From CBIHON01 sp966211965 (lineage in GTDB: Bacteria; Pseudomonadota; Gammaproteobacteria; Burkholderiales; Burkholderiaceae_D), in NCBI GenBank assembly GCA_966211965.1, contig CBIHON010000012.1:62001-126000 (forward strand): a stretch of DNA of 64,000 bases. Reading direction: 5' to 3'. Position numbers and translations under genes: made by a program. Positions 34,414-42,723 of the stretch are shown piece by piece. Each line of letters begins with the position of its first letter. Within the stretch, counting starts at the first letter, position 1. The notes below the pieces were generated by a model. That model searched no databases. It had not been told where the DNA came from and saw only the letters and a list, made by a program, of their open reading frames with translations.

Positions 34414-34862
34414 TGCTTACCATCACCCGTAAACTCGAATTCGACGCAGGCCATCGCATCCCCGATCACAAGAGTCAATGCCGCAACCTGCATGGCCATC
34501 GTTACACGCTTGAAATTACCTTGATAGGCGCGGTGATTGAAGAAGAGGGCAGTTCCGACAACGGCATGATCATGGATTTTTCCGATGTCAAGGCCTTGGC
34601 CAAGCAACATCTGGTTGATGTCTGGGATCACGCTTTCCTCGCTTATGAAAAGGATACCGTTGTCAGGGAATTCCTCGATAGCATTCCGGGCCATAAAACC
34701 GTCATCATCGACCGCATTCCAACCGTCGAAAACCTGGCGCAGACCGCATTCAACATCTTGAAGGCGGCTTATCTGGACCGCTACGGCACCGGCTTGCGCC
34801 TGCATAAACTGGTGCTACATGAAACGCCGAACTGCTGGGCCGAAATCACTGCTGCCGACTAA
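34413..34862 (+). CDS. queD: 6-carboxy-5,6,7,8-tetrahydropterin synthase QueD
   Basis: QueD turns dihydroneopterin triphosphate into 6-carboxytetrahydropterin, the substrate of QueE. The 149-residue T-fold protein shows the zinc-binding His residues in FDAGHRIPDH and NLHGHRYTLEI, with Cys in SQCRN as the catalytic thiol. The late segments DHAFLAYEKD, PTVENLAQTAFNIL and LHETPNCWAEI complete the family pattern. Overlap with queE implies one transcript, and tadA follows 6 bp later, so tRNA modification genes are grouped. Confidence 0.95.
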   Translation: MLTITRKLEFDAGHRIPDHKSQCRNLHGHRYTLEITLIGAVIEEEGSSDNGMIMDFSDVKALAKQHLVDVWDHAFLAYEKDTVVREFLDSIPGHKTVIIDRIPTVENLAQTAFNILKAAYLDRYGTGLRLHKLVLHETPNCWAEITAAD

Positions 34863-34868
34863 GATCCG

Positions 34869-35363
34869 ATGAACGATTTCTTACTTATGCAGCAGGCGCT
34901 TTCGCAAGCGCACAACGCTTGGGCCCTGGGCGAAGTGCCGGTCGGCGCACTGGTGGTCAAGGATGGCGAGATCATCGCGACCGGCTTCAACCAGCCGATC
35001 GGCACGCATGACCCGACCGCCCATGCCGAGATCATGGCCTTGCGGGCGGCATCCACCATTCTCGGCAATTACCGCTTGCCTGGGTGCGAATTGTTCGTCA
35101 CGCTGGAGCCTTGCGCGATGTGCGCCGGCGCGATGATGCATGCGCGCCTAGCTCGGGTCGTGTTTGGCGCCACAGACCCGAAGACTGGCGCTTGCGGTTC
35201 GGTTGTCAACTTGTTCGAGCAGGAAAAGCTGAACCACCATACCGAACTGGTCGGCGGCATAATGGCCGATGAATGCGGCAAGTTGTTGAAAGATTTTTTT
35301 GCGGCACGGCGGCAGGCGCAGCAAAAAGCACTGTCGATAGAAGTCTCCGATGATCAAGCCTGA
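34869..35363 (+). CDS. tadA: tRNA-specific adenosine deaminase TadA
   Basis: TadA deaminates A34 to inosine in tRNA-Arg(ACG). The 164-residue protein has the cytidine/deoxycytidylate deaminase zinc motifs: HAEIMALRAA (His and catalytic Glu) and LEPCAMCAGAMMHARLARVV (PCxxC). GSVVNLFEQEKLNHH and ECGKLLKDFFAARR form the tRNA-contacting C-terminus. The ATG at 34869 follows queD by 6 bp. The 3' end overlaps the next gene by 14 bp. Confidence 0.95.
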   Translation: MNDFLLMQQALSQAHNAWALGEVPVGALVVKDGEIIATGFNQPIGTHDPTAHAEIMALRAASTILGNYRLPGCELFVTLEPCAMCAGAMMHARLARVVFGATDPKTGACGSVVNLFEQEKLNHHTELVGGIMADECGKLLKDFFAARRQAQQKALSIEVSDDQA

Positions 35364-36303
35364 ACAAAGCCCTATAAGAAATCCTGGCATTGCGATCGTC
35401 GCTCCCGGGGGATATGCGCCGGATGATGCTGCCTTGGCGCGAGGTATCGCCTTGCTGGAAGCACAAGGATGCCGTGTTAAAAATTATTACGATCCGGCGG
35501 CGCGCTATCTGCGTTTTGGCGGTACCGATGAAGGCCGCGTCGCACAGATTCACCAGGCTGCCCGGGACCCCGATGTTCAACTTGTGCTTGCCTTGCGCGG
35601 CAGTTACGGCGTCAGCAGGATTCTGCCCATGCTCGACTACAAGTTGCTGGCTGCGAGCGGGAAACTGTTTGTCGGCCATAGCGATATCACGGCCATGCAA
35701 ATGGCTTTGCTGGCACAGACCGGCGCCGTGAGTTTTGCCGGGCCGATGATGTGCGATGATTTTACGCGGGAAGACATCAGCGGCTTCACCATGAAGCATT
35801 TCTGGCAATGTTTGACCGGACCGGAACATATCGTCACCGTGGAGACGCAAAACAACCCCTCTGTCGAGGTTGCTGGCACGCTCTGGGGCGGCAATCTGGC
35901 GATGCTGGCCCATCTGGTCGGTACGCCTTATATGCCGCAGATTGAGGGCGGCATTTTATTTGTCGAAGATGTGGCTGAACATCCGTTTCGGGTCGAGCGC
36001 ATGATGCTGCAACTATTGCATGCAGGCGTGCTGGCCCGACAGCAAGCCATTGTGCTGGGCGATTTTTCAAATTACCGGTTGGGGGCCTTCGAGAACGGCT
36101 ACGATTTCAGCGCGATGCTGGCTTATCTGCGGGCGTATCTGCCGGTGCCGGTGCTCACCGGTTTGCCGTTTGGCCATATACGAGACAAGATAACCTTGGC
36201 TGTCGGGGCGCAGGCGCAACTGGTTTCGGATGCCGGCGGTTTCCAGCTGTCGATGTCCGGCTATCCTGTATTGCAGCGGCCATCGGCTGATAAATGCCCC
36301 TAA
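35350..36303 (+). CDS. ldcA: Muramoyltetrapeptide L,D-carboxypeptidase (S66 family)
   Basis: A cytoplasmic murein-recycling enzyme that removes the terminal D-Ala from tetrapeptides. The 317-residue protein shows IAIVAPGGYAPDDAALARGI near the N-terminus, then ALRGSYGVSRILPMLDY. The nucleophile Ser lies in FVGHSDITAMQMAL, and the Glu/His part of the triad sits in the C-terminal domain (LFVEDVAEHPFRVERM, TGLPFGHIRDKITLAVG). It is the last gene of the queE group and ends in an inverted repeat that may act as terminator. Confidence 0.92.
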   Translation: MIKPEQSPIRNPGIAIVAPGGYAPDDAALARGIALLEAQGCRVKNYYDPAARYLRFGGTDEGRVAQIHQAARDPDVQLVLALRGSYGVSRILPMLDYKLLAASGKLFVGHSDITAMQMALLAQTGAVSFAGPMMCDDFTREDISGFTMKHFWQCLTGPEHIVTVETQNNPSVEVAGTLWGGNLAMLAHLVGTPYMPQIEGGILFVEDVAEHPFRVERMMLQLLHAGVLARQQAIVLGDFSNYRLGAFENGYDFSAMLAYLRAYLPVPVLTGLPFGHIRDKITLAVGAQAQLVSDAGGFQLSMSGYPVLQRPSADKCP

Positions 36304-36406
36304 GAGCCTCTAAATTAAAGCCGCTGGCGTTGTTGCTTCTCCTTGCCGTACGTTCGGACTGTGTGCGTCGGCGCTCCTAGCCAGCGGCATTTTATTTGGA
36401 GGCTCT
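36303..36406. repeat. Nested inverted repeat after ldcA
   Basis: Outer arms AGAGCCTC (36303-36310) and its complement (36399-36406), plus inner perfect 9-bp arms GCCGCTGGC (36320-36328) and its complement (36380-36388), enclose a 50-bp GC-rich centre. It starts at the last base of ldcA and could be a terminator or a mobile intergenic element. Confidence 0.7.
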
Positions 36407-36503
36407 AAAACCTTGCGGCATGCGGGCAGTCAAAATCATCTGCTGCGATGCGCAATGGTAAAATAGCAGGTTACTCTTTTCACGCTTTTTTAAGGTTTTA
36501 CCC

Positions 36504-38102
36504 GTGCTTTCCACCGCTAACATCACGATGCAATTCGGCCCCAAGCCGCTGTTCGAAAATATTTCCGTCAAATTCGGCGAGGGCAACCGTTACGGCTTGA
36601 TTGGCGCCAACGGTTGCGGCAAGTCGACCTTCATGAAAATTCTGGGCGGCGACCTGGAGCCGTCATCCGGCACTGTGATGCTGGACCAGAATGAACGCTT
36701 GGGCAAATTGCGGCAGGATCAGTTTGCATTCGAAGAGATGCGGGTGCTGGATGTCGTGATGATGGGTCATACCGAAATGTGGGCGGCCATGTCGGAGCGC
36801 GACGCGATTTATGCAAATCCGGATGCCACCGACGATGACTACATGAAGGCAGCCGACCTCGAAGCCAAATTCGCGGAATACGACGGCTACACCGCCGAGG
36901 CGAGAGCCGGCGAATTGCTGCTCGGCGTTGGCGTGTCGATCGAACAGCACCAGGGCCCGATGAGCGCCGTGGCGCCGGGCTGGAAATTGCGCGTGCTGCT
37001 GGCGCAGGCACTGTTTTCCAATCCAGACATTCTGTTGCTCGACGAGCCGACCAACAACCTTGACATCAACACTATCCGCTGGCTGGAAGACGTGCTTAAC
37101 CAGCGCAATTCCACCATGATCATCATCTCGCATGATCGCCACTTCTTGAATCAGGTGTGCACCCACATGGCCGACATGGATTACGGCACCTTGAAGGTCT
37201 ATCCGGGCAACTATGACGACTACATGTTTGCCTCGACCCAAGCACGCGCGCAGCAGCAGGCGCTGAACGCAAAAGCCAAGGAAAAGGTCGCCGAACTACA
37301 GGAATTCGTGCGCCGTTTCTCGGCCAACAAATCCAAGGCACGCCAAGCCACCTCGCGCGCCAAGCAGATTGAGAAGATCAAGGTCGAGGATGTCAAGCCA
37401 TCCAGCCGCGCCAATCCTTTCATCCGTTTCGACGGCGAGAAAAAATTGCACCGCCAGGCTGTAGAAGTGCAGGGCTTGAGCAAGGCCTATGACCGCCCGA
37501 TTTTCAAGAACTTCAGCATCATGGTTGAGGCCGGCGAAAAGATCGCGATTATCGGCGCCAATGGTGCCGGTAAGACGACCTTGTTACGCTGCATCGGTGG
37601 CGAGTTGTGCGGGTTGCAGGCCGACAGCGGCACAGTGAAATGGGCTGAGAATGCGAACGTCGGTTACATGCCGCAGGACCCGACGGAAGACTTCGCGACC
37701 GACAAGACGCTGACCGAGTGGATCGATCAGTGGACCAAGGAAGGGGATGATGACCAGGCTGTGCGTTCGATCCTCGGGCGTTTGCTGTTCGGCGGCGACG
37801 ATGTGAAAAAGCCGGTAAAGGTACTGTCAGGCGGTGAGAAGGGACGCATGATGTACGGCAAGCTGATGCTGGGCCGGCACAACGTATTATTGATGGATGA
37901 GCCGACCAATCACATGGACATGGAGTCGATCGAGTCACTGAATATCGCGCTGGAAAAATATGCCGGTACCTTGATCTTCGTGTCGCACGACCGCGAGTTC
38001 GTCTCCTCGCTGGCGACCCGGGTGCTGGAAGTGAAGGAGGATGGTATCGTCGACTTCCAAGGCGGATATGAGGATTATTTGAGCAGCCAGGGCATTGAGT
38101 AG
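36504..38102 (+). CDS. ybiT: ABC-F family ATPase, YbiT type
   Basis: A soluble double-ATPase that acts on ribosomes (ABC-F translational factors), 532 residues, closely matching the YbiT pattern. The N-terminus reads MQFGPKPLFENISVKFGEGN with Walker A GANGCGKSTF. Walker B LLDEPTNNLDI follows in domain 1, and KARQATSRAKQIEKIK lies in the linker. Domain 2 has GANGAGKTTLLR, LSGGEKGRMMYGKLM and LLMDEPTNHMDMES. There are no membrane segments. The GTG start at 36504 follows an AAGG ribosome-binding site. A strong terminator follows the stop. Confidence 0.95.
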   Translation: MLSTANITMQFGPKPLFENISVKFGEGNRYGLIGANGCGKSTFMKILGGDLEPSSGTVMLDQNERLGKLRQDQFAFEEMRVLDVVMMGHTEMWAAMSERDAIYANPDATDDDYMKAADLEAKFAEYDGYTAEARAGELLLGVGVSIEQHQGPMSAVAPGWKLRVLLAQALFSNPDILLLDEPTNNLDINTIRWLEDVLNQRNSTMIIISHDRHFLNQVCTHMADMDYGTLKVYPGNYDDYMFASTQARAQQQALNAKAKEKVAELQEFVRRFSANKSKARQATSRAKQIEKIKVEDVKPSSRANPFIRFDGEKKLHRQAVEVQGLSKAYDRPIFKNFSIMVEAGEKIAIIGANGAGKTTLLRCIGGELCGLQADSGTVKWAENANVGYMPQDPTEDFATDKTLTEWIDQWTKEGDDDQAVRSILGRLLFGGDDVKKPVKVLSGGEKGRMMYGKLMLGRHNVLLMDEPTNHMDMESIESLNIALEKYAGTLIFVSHDREFVSSLATRVLEVKEDGIVDFQGGYEDYLSSQGIE

Positions 38103-38123
38103 TCATTGCCCATGCTGGGAAAC

Positions 38124-38160
38124 AGCGCGACAGGGAATGATATCCTTGCCGCGCTTTTTT
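38124..38160 (+). terminator. Rho-independent terminator of the ABC-F gene
   Basis: AGCGCG (38124-38129) pairs with 38150-38155, extended by partly complementary inner bases, and six T residues follow. It lies 22 bp after the stop codon. Confidence 0.8.
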
Positions 38161-38173
38161 ATTTCGGGGCAGC

Positions 38174-38386
38174 TTATTCCGGTGTTTCCGTATTCGGCGC
38201 CATGATCGTAGTCATGGGCGGTGCTTCGCCCCGATACAGCAATTGGTTCAGGCGATCGCGCAGGCTGCGTGCCATTTCCTTGCCTTTTGCCTTGAGTACG
38301 GCTTCAAGATAGGGGTATCGCAATTTACGGAAATCTTCAATGCAGCCCGCACGTTCGACCTTGAGCTGCAAGCCATAGCCGCGCAA
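38174..38386 (-). CDS. Possible small protein or gene fragment
   Basis: A 70-codon ORF (YGLQLKVERAGCIEDFRKLR, YPYLEAVLKAKGKEMARSLR) has a plausible helical, charged composition and starts from a non-ATG codon. A TGA lies in the same frame just upstream at about 38390. Sequence further upstream on this strand looks protein-like only in other frames, so this may be the tail of a broken gene. No family is recognised. Confidence 0.3.
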   Translation of the reverse strand: MRGYGLQLKVERAGCIEDFRKLRYPYLEAVLKAKGKEMARSLRDRLNQLLYRGEAPPMTTIMAPNTETPE

Positions 38387-38734
38387 GACTCACGCACTCT
38401 TGTTGGTCTCGGCCCGGTATAGAAATGGTACAAGGCCGAAAACTGGGTTTCGCTCTCAGGCAGAATGCCGGGTGCGACCGATATCTCGCTTGACGGGGCG
38501 GCAGGCGCTGCTGCTGCGGGTGCAGGGAGGCTGTCTGGGCCAGCAGCATCCAAAACGGCCCGGTCAGCGACAAGGCGCTGCTCAAATGCGGAAGCATTCA
38601 AGGAGCGGCGCCTTTTTCTCTTCGGATGTTGACCAAAAAGCAGCTTCAATCAAAGGCCGGCCTGCAATAGCAATCGTTGTAGCGTAAACTACCGGTTTGA
38701 TTATTGCGCATCAGCCGCGACTTCCCGGACCGCC
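38387..38734. other. Region upstream of nadA, possible degraded minus-strand gene
   Basis: No intact gene. Minus-strand ORFs in two frames overlap here, one with an Ala/Pro-rich stretch and QFSALYHFYTGP, which could be the 5' part of the gene whose tail lies at 38174-38386. The nadA promoter must lie in the last 100 bp. Confidence 0.3.
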
Positions 38735-39874
38735 ATGCAAACCCAAACTATCAAGACCATAGAATTCGAACATCCGCAAATGGATACTGGTACCAGCTGT
38801 ACCGCCAACGCATGGGCACGCGTACCGGCCATGCCATCGCCGGCAGAACGCAGCGCCCTCAAGGAAAAGGTCAAGCGCCTATTGAAAGAAAAGAATGCGG
38901 CCTTGGTTGCACACTATTACGTTGACGCAGACATCCAGGATCTGGCGGAAGAAACCGGCGGTTGCGTATCTGATTCCCTCGAAATGGCTCGCTTCGGACG
39001 CGATCATCCAGCCCAGACCCTGGTGGTGGCCGGCGTCAAGTTCATGGGCGAAACCGCAAAAATCCTGAGTCCCGAAAAGCGCATCCTGATGCCGGACCTC
39101 GACGCTACTTGTTCGCTCGACCTGGGGTGCCCGGCCGACGAGTTCACCGCGTTTTGCGACGCGCATCCTGAACGTACCGTGGTGGTATATGCGAATACCA
39201 GCGCGGCGGTGAAAGCGCGGGCAGATTGGATGGTGACCTCATCTATCGGACTCGATATCGTGGCCCACCTGCATGCGCAAGGCAAAAAAATCCTTTGGGC
39301 GCCAGACCGGCACCTGGGCAGCTACATTCAGAAAAAGACCGGCGCCGACATGTTGCTGTGGCAGGGTTCCTGCCTGGTGCATGACGAATTCAAGGGCATC
39401 GAACTGGAACTGCTCAAGCGCGAGTATCCATCGGCTAAGGTTCTGGTACATCCGGAATCGCCCGAGGCCGTCGTGGAGCAGGCTGACGTGGTGGGCTCGA
39501 CTTCACAACTGATCAAGGCGGCGCAAACTCTGGATGCAGATACTTTTATCGTTGCCACAGACAACGGCATCCTGCACAAGATGAAACTGGCGGCACCAGG
39601 CAAACGCTTCATCGACGCCCCAACCGCAGGCAATAGCGCGACCTGCAAAAGCTGCGCGCACTGCCCATGGATGGCGATGAATGGTTTGCAGAACCTGGCC
39701 GACACACTCGAATCAGGCGGCAATGAGATACACGTTGACCCGGAAATCGGCCGTCAAGCCTTTGTATGCATTGACCGCATGCTGGCTTTTGCGGCGCAGC
39801 AAAAAGCCAAGGTCAGGCCCGGCCCCGACCTGGCGCAAGAACAAAAACTGTTTTCAGGAATAGGTCCGGCATGA
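38735..39874 (+). CDS. nadA: Quinolinate synthase NadA
   Basis: NadA condenses iminoaspartate (from NadB) with dihydroxyacetone phosphate to quinolinate, using an oxygen-sensitive [4Fe-4S] cluster. The 379-residue protein has an N-terminal extension, then NAALVAHYYVDADIQDLAEE, VAGVKFMGETAKILSPEKR, the cluster Cys residues in DATCSLDLGCPADEF and SATCKSCAHCPWM, and WAPDRHLGSYIQKKTG. Its 3' end overlaps nadC by 4 bp. The three NAD genes are clustered, with nadB facing them. Confidence 0.96.
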   Translation: MQTQTIKTIEFEHPQMDTGTSCTANAWARVPAMPSPAERSALKEKVKRLLKEKNAALVAHYYVDADIQDLAEETGGCVSDSLEMARFGRDHPAQTLVVAGVKFMGETAKILSPEKRILMPDLDATCSLDLGCPADEFTAFCDAHPERTVVVYANTSAAVKARADWMVTSSIGLDIVAHLHAQGKKILWAPDRHLGSYIQKKTGADMLLWQGSCLVHDEFKGIELELLKREYPSAKVLVHPESPEAVVEQADVVGSTSQLIKAAQTLDADTFIVATDNGILHKMKLAAPGKRFIDAPTAGNSATCKSCAHCPWMAMNGLQNLADTLESGGNEIHVDPEIGRQAFVCIDRMLAFAAQQKAKVRPGPDLAQEQKLFSGIGPA

Positions 39875-40737
39875 GCACTTTGCACAATCCCTTTGCACCT
39901 TTTGATGCAGCCTTGATCGCCGCATTCGAAAACAATATTCAGACCGCATTGAATGAAGATATCGGCAGCGGCGATGTCACCGGCAAACTGGTGCCGGAGC
40001 ATGAAACCGTCAAGGCGCGCGTGATCGTGCGCGAGGCGGCTGTGTTGTGCGGAGCCCCATGGTTCGAAGGCGTGATGAAACAGCTCGATCCGCGCATATG
40101 CATTGAATGGCGTTATGCCGAAGGCGCGATGATGGCTGTCGACAGTGAAGTGTGTGCGATTGAAGCGCCGGCGCGTGCCTTGTTGACCGGCGAGCGTTGC
40201 GCCTTGAATTTCCTGCAATTGCTGTCCGGCGTGGCCAGCGCCACGCGCCGATATGTCGAGGTGGTGCAAGGCACGCGTGCGGCGATTCTTGACACGCGCA
40301 AGACCTTGCCAGGGATGCGCCTGGCACAAAAATATGCGGTACGGGTAGGCGGCGGACAGAACCAGAGGCTGGCTTTGTATGACGGTATTCTGATCAAGGA
40401 AAATCACATTGCCGCGGCAGGGGGAATCACGCCGGCGCTGCGTGCCGCACAAGCCTTGAACTCCGGCGTGACGATACAGATCGAGGTCGAGACGCTGGAA
40501 GAGTTGGAAGAGGCATTGGCTGCAGGGGCAACTTCGATTCTGCTGGATAATTTCACCTTGGGCTCGATGCGCGAAGCAGTGGAAATCACGGGGGGCCGGG
40601 CGCTGCTGGAAGCTTCCGGCGGAGTGAACATGGTTACGGTGCGGGCGATCGCGGAAACCGGCGTGGACCGGATTTCGATTGGCAGTTTGACCAAGGATGT
40701 GCAGGCGACTGATTACTCGCTGCGGATAATTGGATAA
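39871..40737 (+). CDS. nadC: Nicotinate-nucleotide pyrophosphorylase (carboxylating) NadC
   Basis: NadC converts quinolinate and PRPP to nicotinate mononucleotide with loss of CO2. The 288-residue protein has NEDIGSGDVTGKLVPEHE, LNFLQLLSGVASATRRYVEV, the substrate-binding ILDTRKTLPGMRLAQKYAVR and VGGGQNQRLALYDGILIKEN, and the barrel end LEASGGVNMVTVRAIAETGV with GSLTKD. It is translationally coupled to nadA and followed by a hairpin shared with the converging nadB. Confidence 0.96.
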   Translation: MSTLHNPFAPFDAALIAAFENNIQTALNEDIGSGDVTGKLVPEHETVKARVIVREAAVLCGAPWFEGVMKQLDPRICIEWRYAEGAMMAVDSEVCAIEAPARALLTGERCALNFLQLLSGVASATRRYVEVVQGTRAAILDTRKTLPGMRLAQKYAVRVGGGQNQRLALYDGILIKENHIAAAGGITPALRAAQALNSGVTIQIEVETLEELEEALAAGATSILLDNFTLGSMREAVEITGGRALLEASGGVNMVTVRAIAETGVDRISIGSLTKDVQATDYSLRIIG

Positions 40738-40768
40738 TTTTAAATAGGCGGGTTGGAGTAACGGGTTG

Positions 40769-40800
40769 GAGTAATTTTCGCGCTTTTGCGAAAATTACTC
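40769..40800. terminator. Bidirectional terminator between nadC and nadB
   Basis: A perfect 13-bp stem (40769-40781 and 40788-40800) with a 6-nt loop lies between converging genes. It is preceded by a tandem 13-bp duplication of GGGTTGGAGTAAC. Confidence 0.7.
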
Positions 40801-40839
40801 TGATTTTCTCTGCAAGGCGATTGCGACCCTGAACAGGTT

Positions 40840-42441
40840 CTACCGCCGATCCGGCGACAAGACGCTGGGCAGCGCCTTCGGCAAAGTATCCGGGAAGTCC
40901 CGGCTGAAATGCAGCCCGCGGCTTTCACGTCGCGACAAGGCGCTGTTTACGATCAGCGATGCAACTTCGACCAGATTGCGCAACTCCAGCAAATCGCGCG
41001 TGATCCGGAAATGCGCGTAATACTCGTCGATCTCTTCTTTGAGCAGCCTGATGCGATGCTGGGCGCGTTCCAGCCGTTTGGTGGTGCGGACGATGCCGAC
41101 GTAATTCCACATGAAGCGGCGCAGTTCATCCCAGTTGTTGGCGATGATGACCTCCTCGTCGGCATCGGTCACACGGCTCTCGTCCCAGTCGGGCAGGGCA
41201 GGTGATTTTTGTTTCGGCTGTTGCTCGATATGCTGGGCTGCGGCGCGTCCCAGCACCACGCATTCCAGCAGCGAATTGCTGGCCAGCCGGTTGGCGCCGT
41301 GCAAACCGGTGTAGGTTGCTTCACCCACTGCGTACAGGCCGGGCAGGTCGGTGCGGCCAGCCAGATCAGTCACGACACCGCCGCAGGTGTAATGTGCTGC
41401 GGGTACTACTGGAATCGGTTGCTTGGTGATGTCGATCCCCAATTCCAGGCAGCGCGCATAAATCGTCGGGAAATGCTCTTTCAAAAATTCGGGTGGTTGA
41501 TGGCTGATGTCGAGGTCGACGTAGTCCAGCCCGCGCTTTTTCATCTCGGCGTCGATGGCCCGTGCCACCACGTCACGCGGCGCCAGCTCGGCACGTTCGT
41601 CATGCAAGGGCATGAAGCGCATTCCGGCCGCGGCGCCGGCCTCGGCCGGCAATTTCAACACGCCCCCTTCACCGCGTACAGCCTCCGTGATCAGGAAGGA
41701 TTTGGCATAGGGATGGTAGAGGCAGGTCGGATGGAACTGGATGAACTCCATGTTCGCCACCCGGCATCCCGCACGCCACGCCATTGCAATGCCGTCGCCG
41801 GTTGCCGTGTCCGGATTCGTCGTGTACAGATAAACCTTGCCGGCGCCGCCGGTAGCCATCACGGTTTGCTCTGCGCCGATGGTGACGACCTTGCCGGTTT
41901 TGACATCCTGGGCGTACAGGCCCAGGCAGCGCGGTGTAGCCGTTTTGCTGCCGATCTTATCGGATGTGATCAAGTCGATCGCGCAGTGATTTTCAAGCAG
42001 CGTGATGTTTGGATGAGAGCGTACTTTTTGTTCCAGTGTGACTTGCACCGCATGGCCGGTGGCGTCGGCCGCATGGATGATGCGGCGTTGGCTGTGGCCG
42101 CCCTCGCGGGTTAGATGAAAGCCGAGTTCCGCCGTTTCATCGCGTGTAAAAGGTACGCCCTGCTCGATCAGCCATTCGATCGCTTCGCGGCCATGTTCGA
42201 CGATGAAGCGTGTTGCGCTGTCGTCGCATAAGCCGCCGCCCGCTACCAGCGTGTCGGCGATATGCTGGGCATGGCTGTCCCCGGAATCCAGCACGGCGGC
42301 GATGCCGCCTTGCGCCCAGTTGCTGGCGCCGTCGAGCAGCGCACGTTTGGAAATAACCGCGACCTTGCGCTTTTCTGCGAGGTGAAGGGCGACAGATAAA
42401 CCGGCCAGGCCGCTGCCGATGATGGCGACGTCGATTTTCAT
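40840..42441 (-). CDS. nadB: L-aspartate oxidase NadB
   Basis: NadB is a flavoenzyme that oxidises L-aspartate to iminoaspartate for NadA. The 533-residue protein begins KIDVAIIGSGLAGLSVALHL (FAD-binding Rossmann motif). It continues with GASNWAQGGIAAVLDSGDSH, the active-site region FHPTCLYHPYAKSFLITEAV and RGEGGVL, and AHYTCGGVVTDLAGRTDLPG, a fumarate-reductase-family hallmark, then the helical C-terminal domain. I chose the ATG at 42441; an in-frame GTG at 42498 adds 19 unconserved residues. It converges on nadAC, which holds the next pathway steps. Confidence 0.95.
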   Translation of the reverse strand: MKIDVAIIGSGLAGLSVALHLAEKRKVAVISKRALLDGASNWAQGGIAAVLDSGDSHAQHIADTLVAGGGLCDDSATRFIVEHGREAIEWLIEQGVPFTRDETAELGFHLTREGGHSQRRIIHAADATGHAVQVTLEQKVRSHPNITLLENHCAIDLITSDKIGSKTATPRCLGLYAQDVKTGKVVTIGAEQTVMATGGAGKVYLYTTNPDTATGDGIAMAWRAGCRVANMEFIQFHPTCLYHPYAKSFLITEAVRGEGGVLKLPAEAGAAAGMRFMPLHDERAELAPRDVVARAIDAEMKKRGLDYVDLDISHQPPEFLKEHFPTIYARCLELGIDITKQPIPVVPAAHYTCGGVVTDLAGRTDLPGLYAVGEATYTGLHGANRLASNSLLECVVLGRAAAQHIEQQPKQKSPALPDWDESRVTDADEEVIIANNWDELRRFMWNYVGIVRTTKRLERAQHRIRLLKEEIDEYYAHFRITRDLLELRNLVEVASLIVNSALSRRESRGLHFSRDFPDTLPKALPSVLSPDRR

Positions 42442-42723
42442 AGGGATAGATGGTTGCGAAGTGTACTGAATGTTGCCATGACTATATTCGATTTGCACAC
42501 TGACCGCGGAATGATTTTTTTGCCGACTGCTTTAACTGAGTGATATCGCATCAACGAAAATTCGACGGAATTCAGAAAAACCTGTAAAAAATGATGCCGA
42601 TATCGCTCATCGCTAAAGAAATAAGTGCCTTTTTACTCAAGTGCCGTTAGTAAAGGTAAATATGAGTTATTTACTGATGTACTATCCGGACTTTCGATCG
42701 GGCGTTTTTTCAGGGAAAGAACT

